DNA of 64,000 nt from assembly GCF_024105655.1 (NCBI RefSeq), contig NZ_JAAAMH010000005.1:1-64000 (forward strand), read 5' to 3'. Below the pieces are notes generated by a model. It ran no database searches, was not told the origin of the DNA, and worked only from the letters and a program-made list of their open reading frames with translations. The translations under genes were made by a program, and so were the position numbers. Source of the stretch: Aliihoeflea sp. 40Bstr573 (GTDB lineage: Bacteria; Pseudomonadota; Alphaproteobacteria; Rhizobiales; Rhizobiaceae). Positions 1 to 8,308 of this stretch are shown here, one piece after another. The first letter of the stretch is position 1; the number at the start of each line of letters is the position of its first letter.

Positions 1-1
1 T

Positions 2-121
2 ATGTTCGCTCGCCTTAAGGACTGGCGGCGCATCCACACAAGGTACGAACGATGCGCTCACACCTTCTTGTCAGCAATCGCTTTCGCGGCAGTCTTCATC
101 TTCTGGATCAATGAGTCCTGA
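2..121 (+). mobile_element. IS5-type transposase, C-terminal fragment (cut by window edge)
   Basis: The first 39 codons read MFARLKDWRRIHTRYERC and continue through a hydrophobic stretch to a TGA at 119-121. An RLKDWRR-I-TRYD/ERCAHTF-SAI pattern ending in a short hydrophobic tail is the usual C-terminus of IS5-group DDE transposases (the OrfB half in two-frame members). Only this tail lies in the window, so it is unknown whether the element is intact to the left. The stop codon lies only 2 bases from the end of the methyltransferase gene on the other strand, so an IS copy has landed directly at its 3' end. No terminal inverted repeat could be confirmed between the two genes. Confidence 0.7.
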
Positions 122-123
122 CC

Positions 124-765
124 CTAGCCGAATTGCCAGACGGTGGTGCGTTTGACTTCGGCATCCTCCAGTATTCGCGTCACCGGCACCTCATAGCGGG
201 CAAGTGCCGCCAGACGCTCGCGCGGCAGGTAGGCGCGGCCAGGATCCCCGACCAGAACGGTCACGCCCGCCATGGTCAACTCGCGCAGCCAGGGCACGAG
301 CCGGTCGGCAAAGGAGCGGTCGTAAAAGACGTCGCCGGCCAGAAGCACGTCGCAGTCGAGCTTCTCGCCGACGAGGTCGCGGTCGCTGGTCTCGACGACA
401 ATATTGTTCGCCGCCGCATTGAGCGCAACGGCCGCCGCGCAGAAAGGATCGATGTCGCTGGCAAGGACGTGCAGCGCGCCCGCTTTCATCGCGGCGATGG
501 CGACGAGGCCGGAGCCGGTCGCGAAATCGACGACGCGCCTGCCCGCCACGGTTTCGGGGTGATCGAGCACGTAGCGCGCCAGGCCTTGCCCGCCTGCCCA
601 GGCGAACGCCCAAAAGGGCGGCTCGAGGCCGATGGCTTCGAGCTCGGCCTCGGTGCGGTGCCACAGGTCATGGGCCTCGTCGGCCAGGTGAAGCTCGATC
701 TCGGGCACGTGCGGCGGCGCGATCAGCCCCGTGTTGGCGCGGATGAAGGCGCGCCTGTCTTTCAC
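124..765 (-). CDS. SAM-dependent methyltransferase (COG3897 / ETFB-methyltransferase-like)
   Basis: A 213-residue class I methyltransferase. Motif I is readable as VVDFATGSGLVAIAA, followed by an acidic SDIDPFCAAAVALNA loop and a motif IV-like LLAGDVFYD. The family (COG3897, related to electron-transfer-flavoprotein beta lysine methyltransferase and nicotinamide N-methylase) transfers methyl groups to protein lysines or small molecules; the substrate here is not known. A GTG start at 765 is preferred because it overlaps the TGA of the upstream EVE gene by four bases (GTGA) and the protein then begins with the expected KDRRAFIRANT. The reading frame runs further upstream, but only inside the EVE gene. 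It is the last gene of a tightly packed YciI-EVE-methyltransferase operon. Confidence 0.85.
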   Translation of the reverse strand: MKDRRAFIRANTGLIAPPHVPEIELHLADEAHDLWHRTEAELEAIGLEPPFWAFAWAGGQGLARYVLDHPETVAGRRVVDFATGSGLVAIAAMKAGALHVLASDIDPFCAAAVALNAAANNIVVETSDRDLVGEKLDCDVLLAGDVFYDRSFADRLVPWLRELTMAGVTVLVGDPGRAYLPRERLAALARYEVPVTRILEDAEVKRTTVWQFG

Positions 766-1187
766 GGCGTTTTCTTGAAACCGGCCATTTGGCACACTTC
801 CGCCCATTCGTCGGGCGTCACCGGCTGGACGGACAGGCGCATCGAGGTGACGAGCGACATCTTTGCGAGCTTCGGATTGGCCTTGACCTCGGCGAGCGTC
901 ACCGGTGTCGGCACCTTCTGCAGTGCCCGCACGTCGACGCATTCCCAGCGCGGATCATCGGTCGTGGAATCGGGATGGATCTCGCCGCAGACTTCGACGA
1001 TGCCGACGACCTCGAGGCCGATATTGGAATGGTAGAAGAACCCGCGGTCGCCGACCTTCATCGCCCGCATGTTGTTGCGGGCCTGATAGTTGCGCACGCC
1101 GTCCCATTCCTGCCCCTTCTTCCCCTTAGCTTTCAGGTCGTCGAAGGAAAAGACGTCGGGCTCCGACTTGAACAGCCAGTATTGCAT
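762..1187 (-). CDS. EVE-domain protein
   Basis: A 141-residue protein that is almost entirely one EVE domain (PUA-like fold). It begins with MQYWLFKSEPDVFSFDDL and contains the WDGVRNYQARNNM and VGDRGFFYHSN signatures that form the aromatic binding cage. EVE domains are thought to bind modified bases in RNA or DNA. The ATG at 1187 overlaps the stop of the upstream YciI gene by one base (TGATG), which fixes the start and indicates translational coupling. The longer upstream reading frame only shadows YciI. The stop overlaps the GTG of the next gene. Confidence 0.9.
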   Translation of the reverse strand: MQYWLFKSEPDVFSFDDLKAKGKKGQEWDGVRNYQARNNMRAMKVGDRGFFYHSNIGLEVVGIVEVCGEIHPDSTTDDPRWECVDVRALQKVPTPVTLAEVKANPKLAKMSLVTSMRLSVQPVTPDEWAEVCQMAGFKKTP

Positions 1188-1483
1188 CAGGCTGCATCCG
1201 GCTTCTTGAAGACCCAGTTCCACGGGCGCACGTCGACATTCTCGAAAAGACCGGCCTTGGCATAGGGGTCGGCATCGGCGATGGCGCGCGCGGATTTTTC
1301 GTCCTCGGCCTCGATGGCGACCATCGAGCCGTTCGGCTTTCCCTGGGCGTCGAGGAAGGGGCCGGCAAAGCGCAGCACGCCCCTCGTGTCGAGCCCGTTC
1401 AGGTAGTCGACATGGGCCGGGCGATTGTCGAGCCGGGTCTGCAAATGTCCCGCCTTGTCCTTGCACAGTAGAATGTAGATCAC
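1187..1483 (-). CDS. YciI family protein
   Basis: A 98-residue protein with a ferredoxin-like dimeric alpha/beta barrel fold. The conserved His is in RPAHVDYL (H24) and the Asp in DADPYAKAGLF (D72), with the typical AGPFLDAQGKPNGSM turn between them. YciI proteins resemble muconolactone isomerases; the His-Asp pair is thought to act in catalysis but the substrate is unknown. It is the first gene of the YciI-EVE-methyltransferase operon and overlaps EVE by one base. Confidence 0.88.
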   Translation of the reverse strand: MIYILLCKDKAGHLQTRLDNRPAHVDYLNGLDTRGVLRFAGPFLDAQGKPNGSMVAIEAEDEKSARAIADADPYAKAGLFENVDVRPWNWVFKKPDAA

Positions 1484-1546
1484 GCGCGCACCCCTTCTCG
1501 TTCAACCGGATCGGTTCCGAGATAGTCCGGCGGCCGCCCCAAAAGC

Positions 1547-1583
1547 AAGACGGCCCCGCATCCATTGGACACGTGGCCGTCTT
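1547..1583 (-). terminator. probable terminator downstream of typA
   Basis: Perfect 9-bp arms AAGACGGCC (1547-1555) and GGCCGTCTT (1575-1583) enclose 19 bases. Read on the minus strand, the hairpin is followed by GCTTTT. It begins 24 bases past the typA stop, so a factor-independent terminator for typA is the likely role; the long loop lowers confidence. Confidence 0.5.
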
Positions 1584-1606
1584 CAATCGCGTATGTCGCC
1601 CTGGAC

Positions 1607-3436
1607 CTACGCCGCGCCGGCGACCTTGGCGGACTTTTCGAAGCGCTTGCGCTCATGCGGGTCGAGATAGAGCTTGCGCAGACGGATCGTCTTCGGGGTG
1701 ACCTCGACGAGCTCGTCATCCTGAATCCAGGCGAGCGCGCGCTCCAGCGTCATGCGGATCGGCGGGGTGAGGCGGACGGCCTCGTCCTTGCCGGCAGCGC
1801 GGATGTTGGTGAGCTTCTTGCCCTTGAGGACGTTCACTTCCAAATCGTTGTCGCGCGAATGGATGCCGATGATCATGCCGGCATAGACCTTGACGCCGGC
1901 GTCGATGACCATCGGGCCGCGATCCTCGAGATTCCACATGGCGAAGGCGACCGACTCGCCCTGGTCGTTCGAGATCAGGACGCCGTTGGTTCGGCCCGCC
2001 AGCTCGCCCTTGTAGGGCTGGTAAGAGTGGAACAGCCGGTTCATGACGGCGGTGCCGCGCGTGTCGGTTAAAAGCTCCGACTGGTAGCCGATGAGGCCGC
2101 GCGTCGGGGCGTGGAAGACGAGGCGCTGGCGGTCGCCGCCGGAGGGACGCAGCTCGACCATGTCGGCCTTGCGCTCGGACATCTTCTGCACGACGACGCC
2201 CGAATGCTCCTCGTCGACGTCGATGACGACCTCTTCGATCGGCTCCAGCAACTCGCCGTTCTCGTCCTTCTGCATGACAACGCGCGGACGCGAGACGGCG
2301 AGCTCGAAGCCCTCGCGGCGCATGGTCTCGATCAGGACCGCGAGCTGCAATTCACCGCGACCCGAGACGTAGAATGAATCCTTGTCGGCCGATTCCTCGA
2401 TCTTGAGCGCGACATTGCCCTCGGCTTCCTTCAGCAGGCGGTCGCGGATGACGCGGCTCGTCACCTTGTCGCCCTCGGTTCCGGCCAGCGGCGAATCGTT
2501 GACGATGAAGGACATGGTGACGGTCGGCGGGTCGATCGGCTGCGCCTGCATCGGCTCGGTCACCGACGGGTCGCAGAACGTGTCGGCGACGGTGCCCTTG
2601 GAAAGGCCCGCGATCGCGACGATGTCGCCTGCCTGCGCTTCCTCGATCGGCTGGCGCTCGAGGCCGCGGAAGGCGAGAATCTTGGAGACGCGGCCGTTTT
2701 CGAGCAGCGAGCCGTCATGGTGCAGGACCTTGACCGACTGGTTCGGCTTCAACGTGCCCGATGCGATGCGGCCGGTGATGATGCGACCGAGGAACGGGTT
2801 GGCCTCCAGGATCGTGCCGATCATGCGGAACGGGCCAGGCTCGACGGTCGGCTCGGGCACGTGCTTCAGGACGAGGTCGAAGAGCGGCGCGAGCTTTTCG
2901 TCCTTCGGTCCTTCCGGGTTCTCGGAGACCCAGCCATCGCGGCCGGAACCGTAGAGGATCGGGAAGTCGAGCTGCTCGTCGGTGGCGTCGAGGGCGGCGA
3001 ACAGGTCGAACACCTCGTTGACGACCTCGACGTGACGGGCGTCGGGACGGTCGATCTTGTTGATGACGACGATGGGCCGCAGGCCGACCTTCAGCGCCTT
3101 GCCGACGACGAACTTGGTCTGCGGCATCGGGCCTTCGGCAGCGTCGACGAGGACGATCGCGCCATCGACCATCGACAGGATGCGCTCGACCTCGCCGCCG
3201 AAATCGGCGTGGCCCGGCGTATCGACGATGTTGATGCGCGTGTCCTGCCAGTCGACCGAGGTCGCCTTGGCGAGGATCGTGATGCCGCGCTCCTTTTCCA
3301 GATCGTTCGAATCCATCGCGCGTTCGGCCACGCGCTGGTTCTCGCGGAACGAGCCCGACTGCTTGAGGAGTTCGTCGACGAGCGTCGTCTTGCCATGGTC
3401 GACGTGCGCGATGATCGCGATGTTGCGGAGCTTCAT
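1607..3436 (-). CDS. typA: ribosome-associated GTPase TypA/BipA
   Basis: A 609-residue translational GTPase of the usual BipA length. The G domain starts immediately with [19 protein letters not shown] (P-loop), then RGITI (switch I), DTPGHADF (G3) and NKIDRPDAR (G4). It continues through the EF-Tu-like domain II, EF-G-like domains III and V and the BipA-specific C-terminal domain, ending in a basic [16 protein letters not shown]. BipA binds 70S ribosomes and supports 50S assembly and stress or cold adaptation. The ATG at 3436 is chosen because it gives the canonical N-terminus; the frame extends 27 codons upstream without similarity. It is monocistronic, with a putative terminator downstream. 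Confidence 0.97.
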   Translation of the reverse strand: MKLRNIAIIAHVDHGKTTLVDELLKQSGSFRENQRVAERAMDSNDLEKERGITILAKATSVDWQDTRINIVDTPGHADFGGEVERILSMVDGAIVLVDAAEGPMPQTKFVVGKALKVGLRPIVVINKIDRPDARHVEVVNEVFDLFAALDATDEQLDFPILYGSGRDGWVSENPEGPKDEKLAPLFDLVLKHVPEPTVEPGPFRMIGTILEANPFLGRIITGRIASGTLKPNQSVKVLHHDGSLLENGRVSKILAFRGLERQPIEEAQAGDIVAIAGLSKGTVADTFCDPSVTEPMQAQPIDPPTVTMSFIVNDSPLAGTEGDKVTSRVIRDRLLKEAEGNVALKIEESADKDSFYVSGRGELQLAVLIETMRREGFELAVSRPRVVMQKDENGELLEPIEEVVIDVDEEHSGVVVQKMSERKADMVELRPSGGDRQRLVFHAPTRGLIGYQSELLTDTRGTAVMNRLFHSYQPYKGELAGRTNGVLISNDQGESVAFAMWNLEDRGPMVIDAGVKVYAGMIIGIHSRDNDLEVNVLKGKKLTNIRAAGKDEAVRLTPPIRMTLERALAWIQDDELVEVTPKTIRLRKLYLDPHERKRFEKSAKVAGAA

Positions 3437-3597
3437 AAGGTGTACCCGGGGGGTTTTGGGGCCAGCACCTCTAGGCGCGGCGATTTCGTTGGCGCGCTCA
3501 TACAGGTTTTTCCGCAAATGCGAAAGGGGGCGCGGTGCGCCTCACATGGGGCTGGCCGCGTCCGATATCAATCCGCGCGGCCCATCTTTCCCAAACG

Positions 3598-3888
3598 TCA
3601 GATGAGCGCCGGCGCGACCGTGGTCAAAATGAACTGGCGCAGGAAGAAGATGAGAAGCAGAAGTATGATGGGCGAGATGTCGATGCCGCCCAGATCGGGC
3701 AGCAAGCGGCGGATCGGCCGCAATGCCGGCTCGGTGACCTTGTAAAGGAAACTGCCGATCGTGCCGACAAACTGGTTGCGCGGATTGACGACGTTGAAGG
3801 CATAGAGCCAGGAGAAGATCGCCGACAGGATGATCAGCCACCAGTAGATGTCCAGCGCCAGGATGATGGTCTGAATGAGGGCGATCAT
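3598..3888 (-). CDS. YggT family integral membrane protein
   Basis: A 96-residue protein with two hydrophobic segments (about residues 3-28 and 70-92) separated by the conserved [27 protein letters not shown]-type loop of the YggT family (PF02325). YggT proteins sit in the inner membrane and have been linked to osmotic tolerance and cell-shape functions, but no biochemical role is settled. The start at 3888 gives the family-typical MIALIQTI N-terminus; the frame's upstream extension is arginine-rich and unsupported. Confidence 0.88.
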   Translation of the reverse strand: MIALIQTIILALDIYWWLIILSAIFSWLYAFNVVNPRNQFVGTIGSFLYKVTEPALRPIRRLLPDLGGIDISPIILLLLIFFLRQFILTTVAPALI

Positions 3889-4060
3889 GCAGGTCTCCGT
3901 AGGTCGCGACCGGCCGCGACCGATGCTCTTTCGTATGTTGCCGACATTTAGACGCTGGGTTCGTGCGCGGCAAGCCCCGGCTCCGCGGCGGGGCCGCGCC
4001 GATGCAAAGATCACCTTGACAGAAAACAGGTGGCCTCCCTAAATGCGCGGCACTGGTCAT

Positions 4061-4136
<76 letters not shown>

Positions 4137-4318
4137 GTGTTTTCCCGCAAACACCAGTCCACAACACCGTCTGCGAAAAGTGCCGCAAGTTCCGTAGGTT
4201 GCGCGAGCGGGTCCAACGAACTTTCATGCGGGAAACGCTACTTGCTTCAGAGTTGACCTGATATGGGCGCGCCATCTGCAGCCCGTTCTGCGGGGATCGC
4301 GCGGTCGGTTTGAGGCGC

Positions 4319-4700
4319 CTATTGCAGCGCTGCAGCTTGCTCGGACCAGAGCATCGGAAGATCGGCTCGCGCCAGCCGGCGAGCCGACAGACCGCAGGCC
4401 TGAGAGCCATTGAGCAGCTTATCTGTGAGCTTTGGTGCCAGGAATGCGAGCGGCAGAATGCGTCCGACATCGACGCGATGCACGCCGAAGCCTGGCTACA
4501 TCTGAGACGGTCGTGTGTGGTGCCCGTGTCAGATGCTGGAGATAAAGATGCGCCTTTGCCAAAAGGTTGACGAGGGCTGCATTGGACGAGCGCGAGCGTT
4601 CATCCTTCTGGATGATCAGGCGCATCTCATTGCCGGTGCGGGCACCGACCTCAATTCGAGATAGCGAGACAAAGAGGGTGCGGACGAAGCTTGACCTGCC
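4319..4700 (-). pseudogene. decayed recombinase-associated helix-turn-helix protein
   Basis: The minus strand holds pieces of one protein in two frames. About 4419-4660 encodes GNEMRLIIQKDE, ALVNLLAKAHLYLQHL and TVSDVARL. After a frame jump near 4480, a different frame reads HRVDVGRILPLAFLAPKLTD and then LLNGSQACGLSARRLARA, ending in TAG at 4319-4321. The pattern (LV..LA+AH.W...L, then V-IA, then Y-R-LPLAFLAP-I---IL-G-QP) is that of the small ORFs or C-terminal domains found with serine site-specific recombinases of rhizobial prophages and integrative elements. The frameshift, and a probable second one upstream near 4640-4700, make it non-functional. Assignment rests on motif memory, so it is moderate. 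Confidence 0.5.
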
Positions 4701-4756
4701 ACTGAGTTTTTCCTCCACCTGGAGTTGGAGTCCGGCCTCGATTGAAGGACGGACAG

Positions 4757-4855
4757 ATGAAGCGGAAGCGGTTTACGGAAGAGCAGATCATGGCGATTCT
4801 GCGCGAGCACGAGGCGGGTGCGAAGGCGGCCGATCTGGCCCGCAATCAGGGAGTG
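4757..4855 (+). mobile_element. IS3-family transposase OrfA, N-terminal stub
   Basis: An ATG at 4757 begins MKRKRFTEEQIMAILREH and continues EAGAKAADLARNQGV. This is the hallmark N-terminal helix-turn-helix region of IS3-family (IS407/IS511-type) OrfA, whose normal continuation is a GISEATFYNWK-type motif. Here similarity stops abruptly near 4855 and the sequence passes into the 3' flank of the peptidase gene, so the element is truncated after about 33 codons. OrfB and the right end are absent. It marks a recombination junction at the edge of the catabolic island. Confidence 0.75.
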
Positions 4856-4901
4856 GTGCGAAAGCGGGCGTTTTCGCGTCCAGAAACACAGCCCCGCAAT
4901 T

Positions 4902-6272
4902 TTATCGCAACGCGCCGATTTGGGTCAGGATCGCGGCGCCGGTTCGCACTCCATCGATGAAACGGACGATCTCCAGATTTTCGTTGGGGGCGTGGTTCGC
5001 CTCGTCGGCATTGGCATACGGTATGACGAATGCCGGCAGGCCCAGGATCTTGGTGAACACATAATCCGGAAGGCTGCCGCCAATGGTGGGATATAGCAGC
5101 GGCTCGACGCCGCGTGCGGCCACGACGGCTTGGCGGAGCGGCTCGGCGAAGCGGGAGTCCATCGGCGTCTTGGACGGAAGCATGCCGTTGAGCGGTACGA
5201 ATTCGACATCCGGCGCATGGATGGCAACGTGTGCGGCAACCTTCTCGAAGACGTATTCGGGCGTCAGCGGCTCGACAAGGCGCACATCGCATTTGACGAA
5301 CGCCTCGCAGGGAAGGACCGTTTTCATTCCAGGCCCGCCATAGCCCCCATGCAGACCGTTGATTGTCAGCGTCGGGTGAAACATCACCCGGTCGTAATAC
5401 GCACGATCCTTCGGTTCATCCAGTTCGGCCAGGCCAAGTTGCGCCTTCACCTGGTCGACATCCAGAGGCAGTCTCGATACCGCCTCACGTTCGTAGTTGG
5501 TGGGCGCAATGACCGGTTCGGTAAGACCCTCGATCGTGATCTCACCGGTCGGGCTCTTCATCGTCGCAAGAAGATGGACGAGCTTCCAGATCGCGTTCGG
5601 CACGATTCCGCCGAAATTGCCTGAATGCACGTCGCGCGAGGCCGTCTTGGCGCGCAACTCGAAGGCGGCGACACCGCGAACGCCGAACATGATGACCGGC
5701 AGGCCGGTGTCGTGCAGCGGCCCGTCCGATGTCACGACCAGATCGGCGTCAAGGCGCGCCGCGTGCTCGCGCACGAACTCGGCGATATGCGGACTGCCGA
5801 TCTCTTCCTCGCCCTCCAGCAGGAACACGACATTGCACGGCAACTCGCCGTGCACGGCCAGATGCGATTCGATCGCAAGGAGCTGGGCGAAGTGCTGCCC
5901 CTTGTTGTCTCCAATGCCGCGCGCGTAGATCCGCCCGTCGCGGATGGTGGGCTCGAAAGGCGGGCTCACCCACAATTCCAGCGGATCGGGCGGCTGAACG
6001 TCATAGTGGCCGTACAGGAGGATCGTGGGCTTGTCCGGCGAAACTTCGCGCCGTCCCAGGACCATCGGGTGGTTTTTGGTCGGAACGGCTTCCGCTTCGA
6101 AACCGAGGCGCGTCAGGGTCTCGACCAGAATGGACGCGACCTCGCGGATACCGACATTCTGCGCGCTGATCGACGGATGGCGGACATAGTCCATCACGCG
6201 CTGGACGAAACTTTCCTCGTTGGCCGCAATATGATCGAAGACTGCCTGAAGAGCCTGGCTCGGTTCGCTCAC
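4902..6272 (-). CDS. M20 family metallopeptidase (dipeptidase-like)
   Basis: A 456-residue two-zinc hydrolase. Predicted metal and catalytic residues are H89 with D91 (YGHYDVQP), D122 (GIGDNKGQ), the E154-E156 run (LEGEEEIGS), D183 (TSDGP) and H427 (NHAPNE). The lid/dimerisation domain lies at about residues 210-330. The LWVSPPFEP and GRIYARGIGDNKG blocks resemble the dipeptidase/carnosinase branch of M20 more than N-carbamoyl amino acid hydrolases, so amide or dipeptide hydrolysis is inferred. The start is GTG at 6272, overlapping the hyuA-like stop by four bases (GTGA). It is the last gene of the leftward racemase-transporter-HyuBA operon and probably cleaves the linear product left by HyuAB. 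Confidence 0.88.
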   Translation of the reverse strand: MSEPSQALQAVFDHIAANEESFVQRVMDYVRHPSISAQNVGIREVASILVETLTRLGFEAEAVPTKNHPMVLGRREVSPDKPTILLYGHYDVQPPDPLELWVSPPFEPTIRDGRIYARGIGDNKGQHFAQLLAIESHLAVHGELPCNVVFLLEGEEEIGSPHIAEFVREHAARLDADLVVTSDGPLHDTGLPVIMFGVRGVAAFELRAKTASRDVHSGNFGGIVPNAIWKLVHLLATMKSPTGEITIEGLTEPVIAPTNYEREAVSRLPLDVDQVKAQLGLAELDEPKDRAYYDRVMFHPTLTINGLHGGYGGPGMKTVLPCEAFVKCDVRLVEPLTPEYVFEKVAAHVAIHAPDVEFVPLNGMLPSKTPMDSRFAEPLRQAVVAARGVEPLLYPTIGGSLPDYVFTKILGLPAFVIPYANADEANHAPNENLEIVRFIDGVRTGAAILTQIGALR

Positions 6273-8308
6273 TGAATCGTCCCTTCGCGTCGGGTGAGAA
6301 TGATCGTGCCCGTCTTGTGGACTTCCCCCGACCAGTCAGGCAGGACGAGCGTGGTGGTGTCGAGCTGGGTCAGGATCATCGGACCATCGAATGTCGTGCC
6401 GGCGCCGAGCGAACCGCGATCGACCACCGGCACGTCCATCTCGCCGGCAGGAAAGCTTACTTTCGTGTGGGCATATGGTTCGAAAGCCCCGGCATCGTCG
6501 ACTTCGGTGACCGGCGGGCTCGATGTCATGCCCATCGCTTCCACCCGGAGCGTTACCAGTTCAACGGCCGACTTCAGGGTAAAGCCGTAGAGAGACTGGT
6601 GCTCGCCAGCAAAGGCGGCTTCAAGTTTCTCCCGCTCCCCTTCCCATCCGATCGCGAGTTCCCCGCCTTGACCATGATAGCGCAGGAGCGCGACCCATTT
6701 GATGCTGCGCTTTTCCGGCGCCACGCGTTCCTCGTCGAGCCACGCCGTCGCGTCGCTCTCAAGCTCCAGGAAGACCTGCGTTGCCGCATCGATGTCGATG
6801 GCGCCGGCACGCGGCAGGGTGCGGGTGAATTCGGCTTTCAGGTCGGCCGCCAGGAGCCCGTCCGCGCAGAGAACGCCCGGTGCGGGCGCGATCATGACAC
6901 GTTCGATCCCAAGGAGATCCGCCAGCGAGCAGCCGTGGAGGGGGCCGGCACCGCCGAACGGCATCAAGGTGAACTTGCGCGGATCGTGACCGCGCTCGAC
7001 CGACACGACGCGGACGGCACCCATCATGTGGTTGTCCGCAATGGCGAGAATGCCGCGCGCAGCATCCTGTACCTCAAGCCCAAGCGGATCGGCGATCTTG
7101 GAGACGACGTCCCTGGCCGCCTCCTGGTCGAGCGCCATGCGGCCGCCGAGCAGCGACGAGGGCAGATGGCCAAGGACGACATGGGCGTCGGTGACGGTGG
7201 CCTGCTGCCCGCCATGGCCATAGGCCGCCGGACCTGGCCGGGCGCCCGCGCTGCGCGGGCCGACCGAGAGTGTGTGATCGGTCACGGCTGCGATCGATCC
7301 TCCTCCCGCGCCGATGGTGACCATGTCAACCATCGGAAGGGGCAAAGGCCACTCGCCGACCCTGCCGTTCTGGGTCAGTCCGATGCTGCCGCCCTTGATC
7401 AGGCAGATGTCCGCGCTCGTGCCGCCAATGTCGACGGTGATGATGTCCTCGATGCCGCAAGCCGCTGCCACCGCGCGCGCGCCGACCACGCCAGCGGCAG
7501 GGCCGGACAGCGCCGTCAGGGCCGGGGCCTGACGTATGGCGGCGGCGCCAGCGACGCCTCCGTTGGACTGCATCAAAAGCAGGGGCGCTCCGATGGCCTC
7601 GTCTTCAAGGCGCTTCTCAAGCCGGCCGACATAGGTCGTCACGCCAGGCATGACGGTGGCGTTGAGCACGGTCGTCAGCGAGCGCTCATATTCCCGCACG
7701 ACAGGAAGGACATCGACCGAGGTGGTGATGGCGAGATCCGGCAACTTTTCGCGCAGGATTTCCGCCACGCGCCGCTCGTGGGCGGGATTTGCGAAGGCGT
7801 GAAGCAGGCAGACGCCGACAGCTTCGACATCCATCTCTGCGATCAGGCTCGCCGCCTCGCGTACGCTCTCCTCGTCGAGTTCCTCAAGGACCGCGCCGCC
7901 GGGCGCCAGACGTTCGTCGACTTCGAAGATGCGGGACGCGGGGACGGGGCGCGCCGGCTTCTCCCAGGTATAGAGATTGGCGTTGCGCGGAATATCCTGA
8001 CGACCGATCTCCAGCACGTGGCGGAAGCCACGGGTGGTAATCAGGGCGGTGGGCGCGCCCTTTCCTTCAAGGATCATGTTGGTGGCGACAGTGGTGCCGT
8101 GGAGCACGCGCGCCAGCGCGGAAGCCGGCACGCCCGCATCCGCGAGCGCCAGCCTGATGCCGTTCAGGAAGGCTTCGGACGGATCGCTCGGTATGCTTGG
8201 CGTCTTGGCACGCCAGACATTGCCGCTCGACCGGTCAAAGAGCGAGATATCGGTGAACGTGCCGCCGATATCGACGGCGATTGAGAGCGTGTCCTCAGAC
8301 GAGCGCAT
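6269..8308 (-). CDS. hydantoinase/oxoprolinase subunit A (HyuA family)
   Basis: A 679-residue ATP-binding subunit of the hydantoinase A/5-oxoprolinase family. The actin-like ATPase core shows phosphate loops AVDIGGTFTDISLF at the N-terminus and TVDIGGTSADICL near residue 290, plus the GAGGGSIA and PFGGAGPLH blocks. Family members pair with a HyuB subunit and use ATP to open five-membered cyclic amides such as 5-oxoproline or N-methylhydantoin. The ATG at 8308 is preferred over 8314 because the AGGAG sits seven bases upstream of it. The gene overlaps HyuB upstream and the M20 peptidase downstream, implying coupled translation. The true substrate cannot be read from the sequence. Confidence 0.92.
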   Translation of the reverse strand: MRSSEDTLSIAVDIGGTFTDISLFDRSSGNVWRAKTPSIPSDPSEAFLNGIRLALADAGVPASALARVLHGTTVATNMILEGKGAPTALITTRGFRHVLEIGRQDIPRNANLYTWEKPARPVPASRIFEVDERLAPGGAVLEELDEESVREAASLIAEMDVEAVGVCLLHAFANPAHERRVAEILREKLPDLAITTSVDVLPVVREYERSLTTVLNATVMPGVTTYVGRLEKRLEDEAIGAPLLLMQSNGGVAGAAAIRQAPALTALSGPAAGVVGARAVAAACGIEDIITVDIGGTSADICLIKGGSIGLTQNGRVGEWPLPLPMVDMVTIGAGGGSIAAVTDHTLSVGPRSAGARPGPAAYGHGGQQATVTDAHVVLGHLPSSLLGGRMALDQEAARDVVSKIADPLGLEVQDAARGILAIADNHMMGAVRVVSVERGHDPRKFTLMPFGGAGPLHGCSLADLLGIERVMIAPAPGVLCADGLLAADLKAEFTRTLPRAGAIDIDAATQVFLELESDATAWLDEERVAPEKRSIKWVALLRYHGQGGELAIGWEGEREKLEAAFAGEHQSLYGFTLKSAVELVTLRVEAMGMTSSPPVTEVDDAGAFEPYAHTKVSFPAGEMDVPVVDRGSLGAGTTFDGPMILTQLDTTTLVLPDWSGEVHKTGTIILTRREGTIQ

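Noticed and set aside
2717-3745. Long plus-strand ORF opposite typA
   Set aside because: High-GC shadow: it is antisense to a clear, full-length typA and has no recognisable domain.
6317-8284. 655-codon plus-strand ORF opposite the HyuA-like gene
   Set aside because: Antisense shadow of a conserved gene; composition is Arg/Asp/Gly/His-rich as expected from reversed codons.
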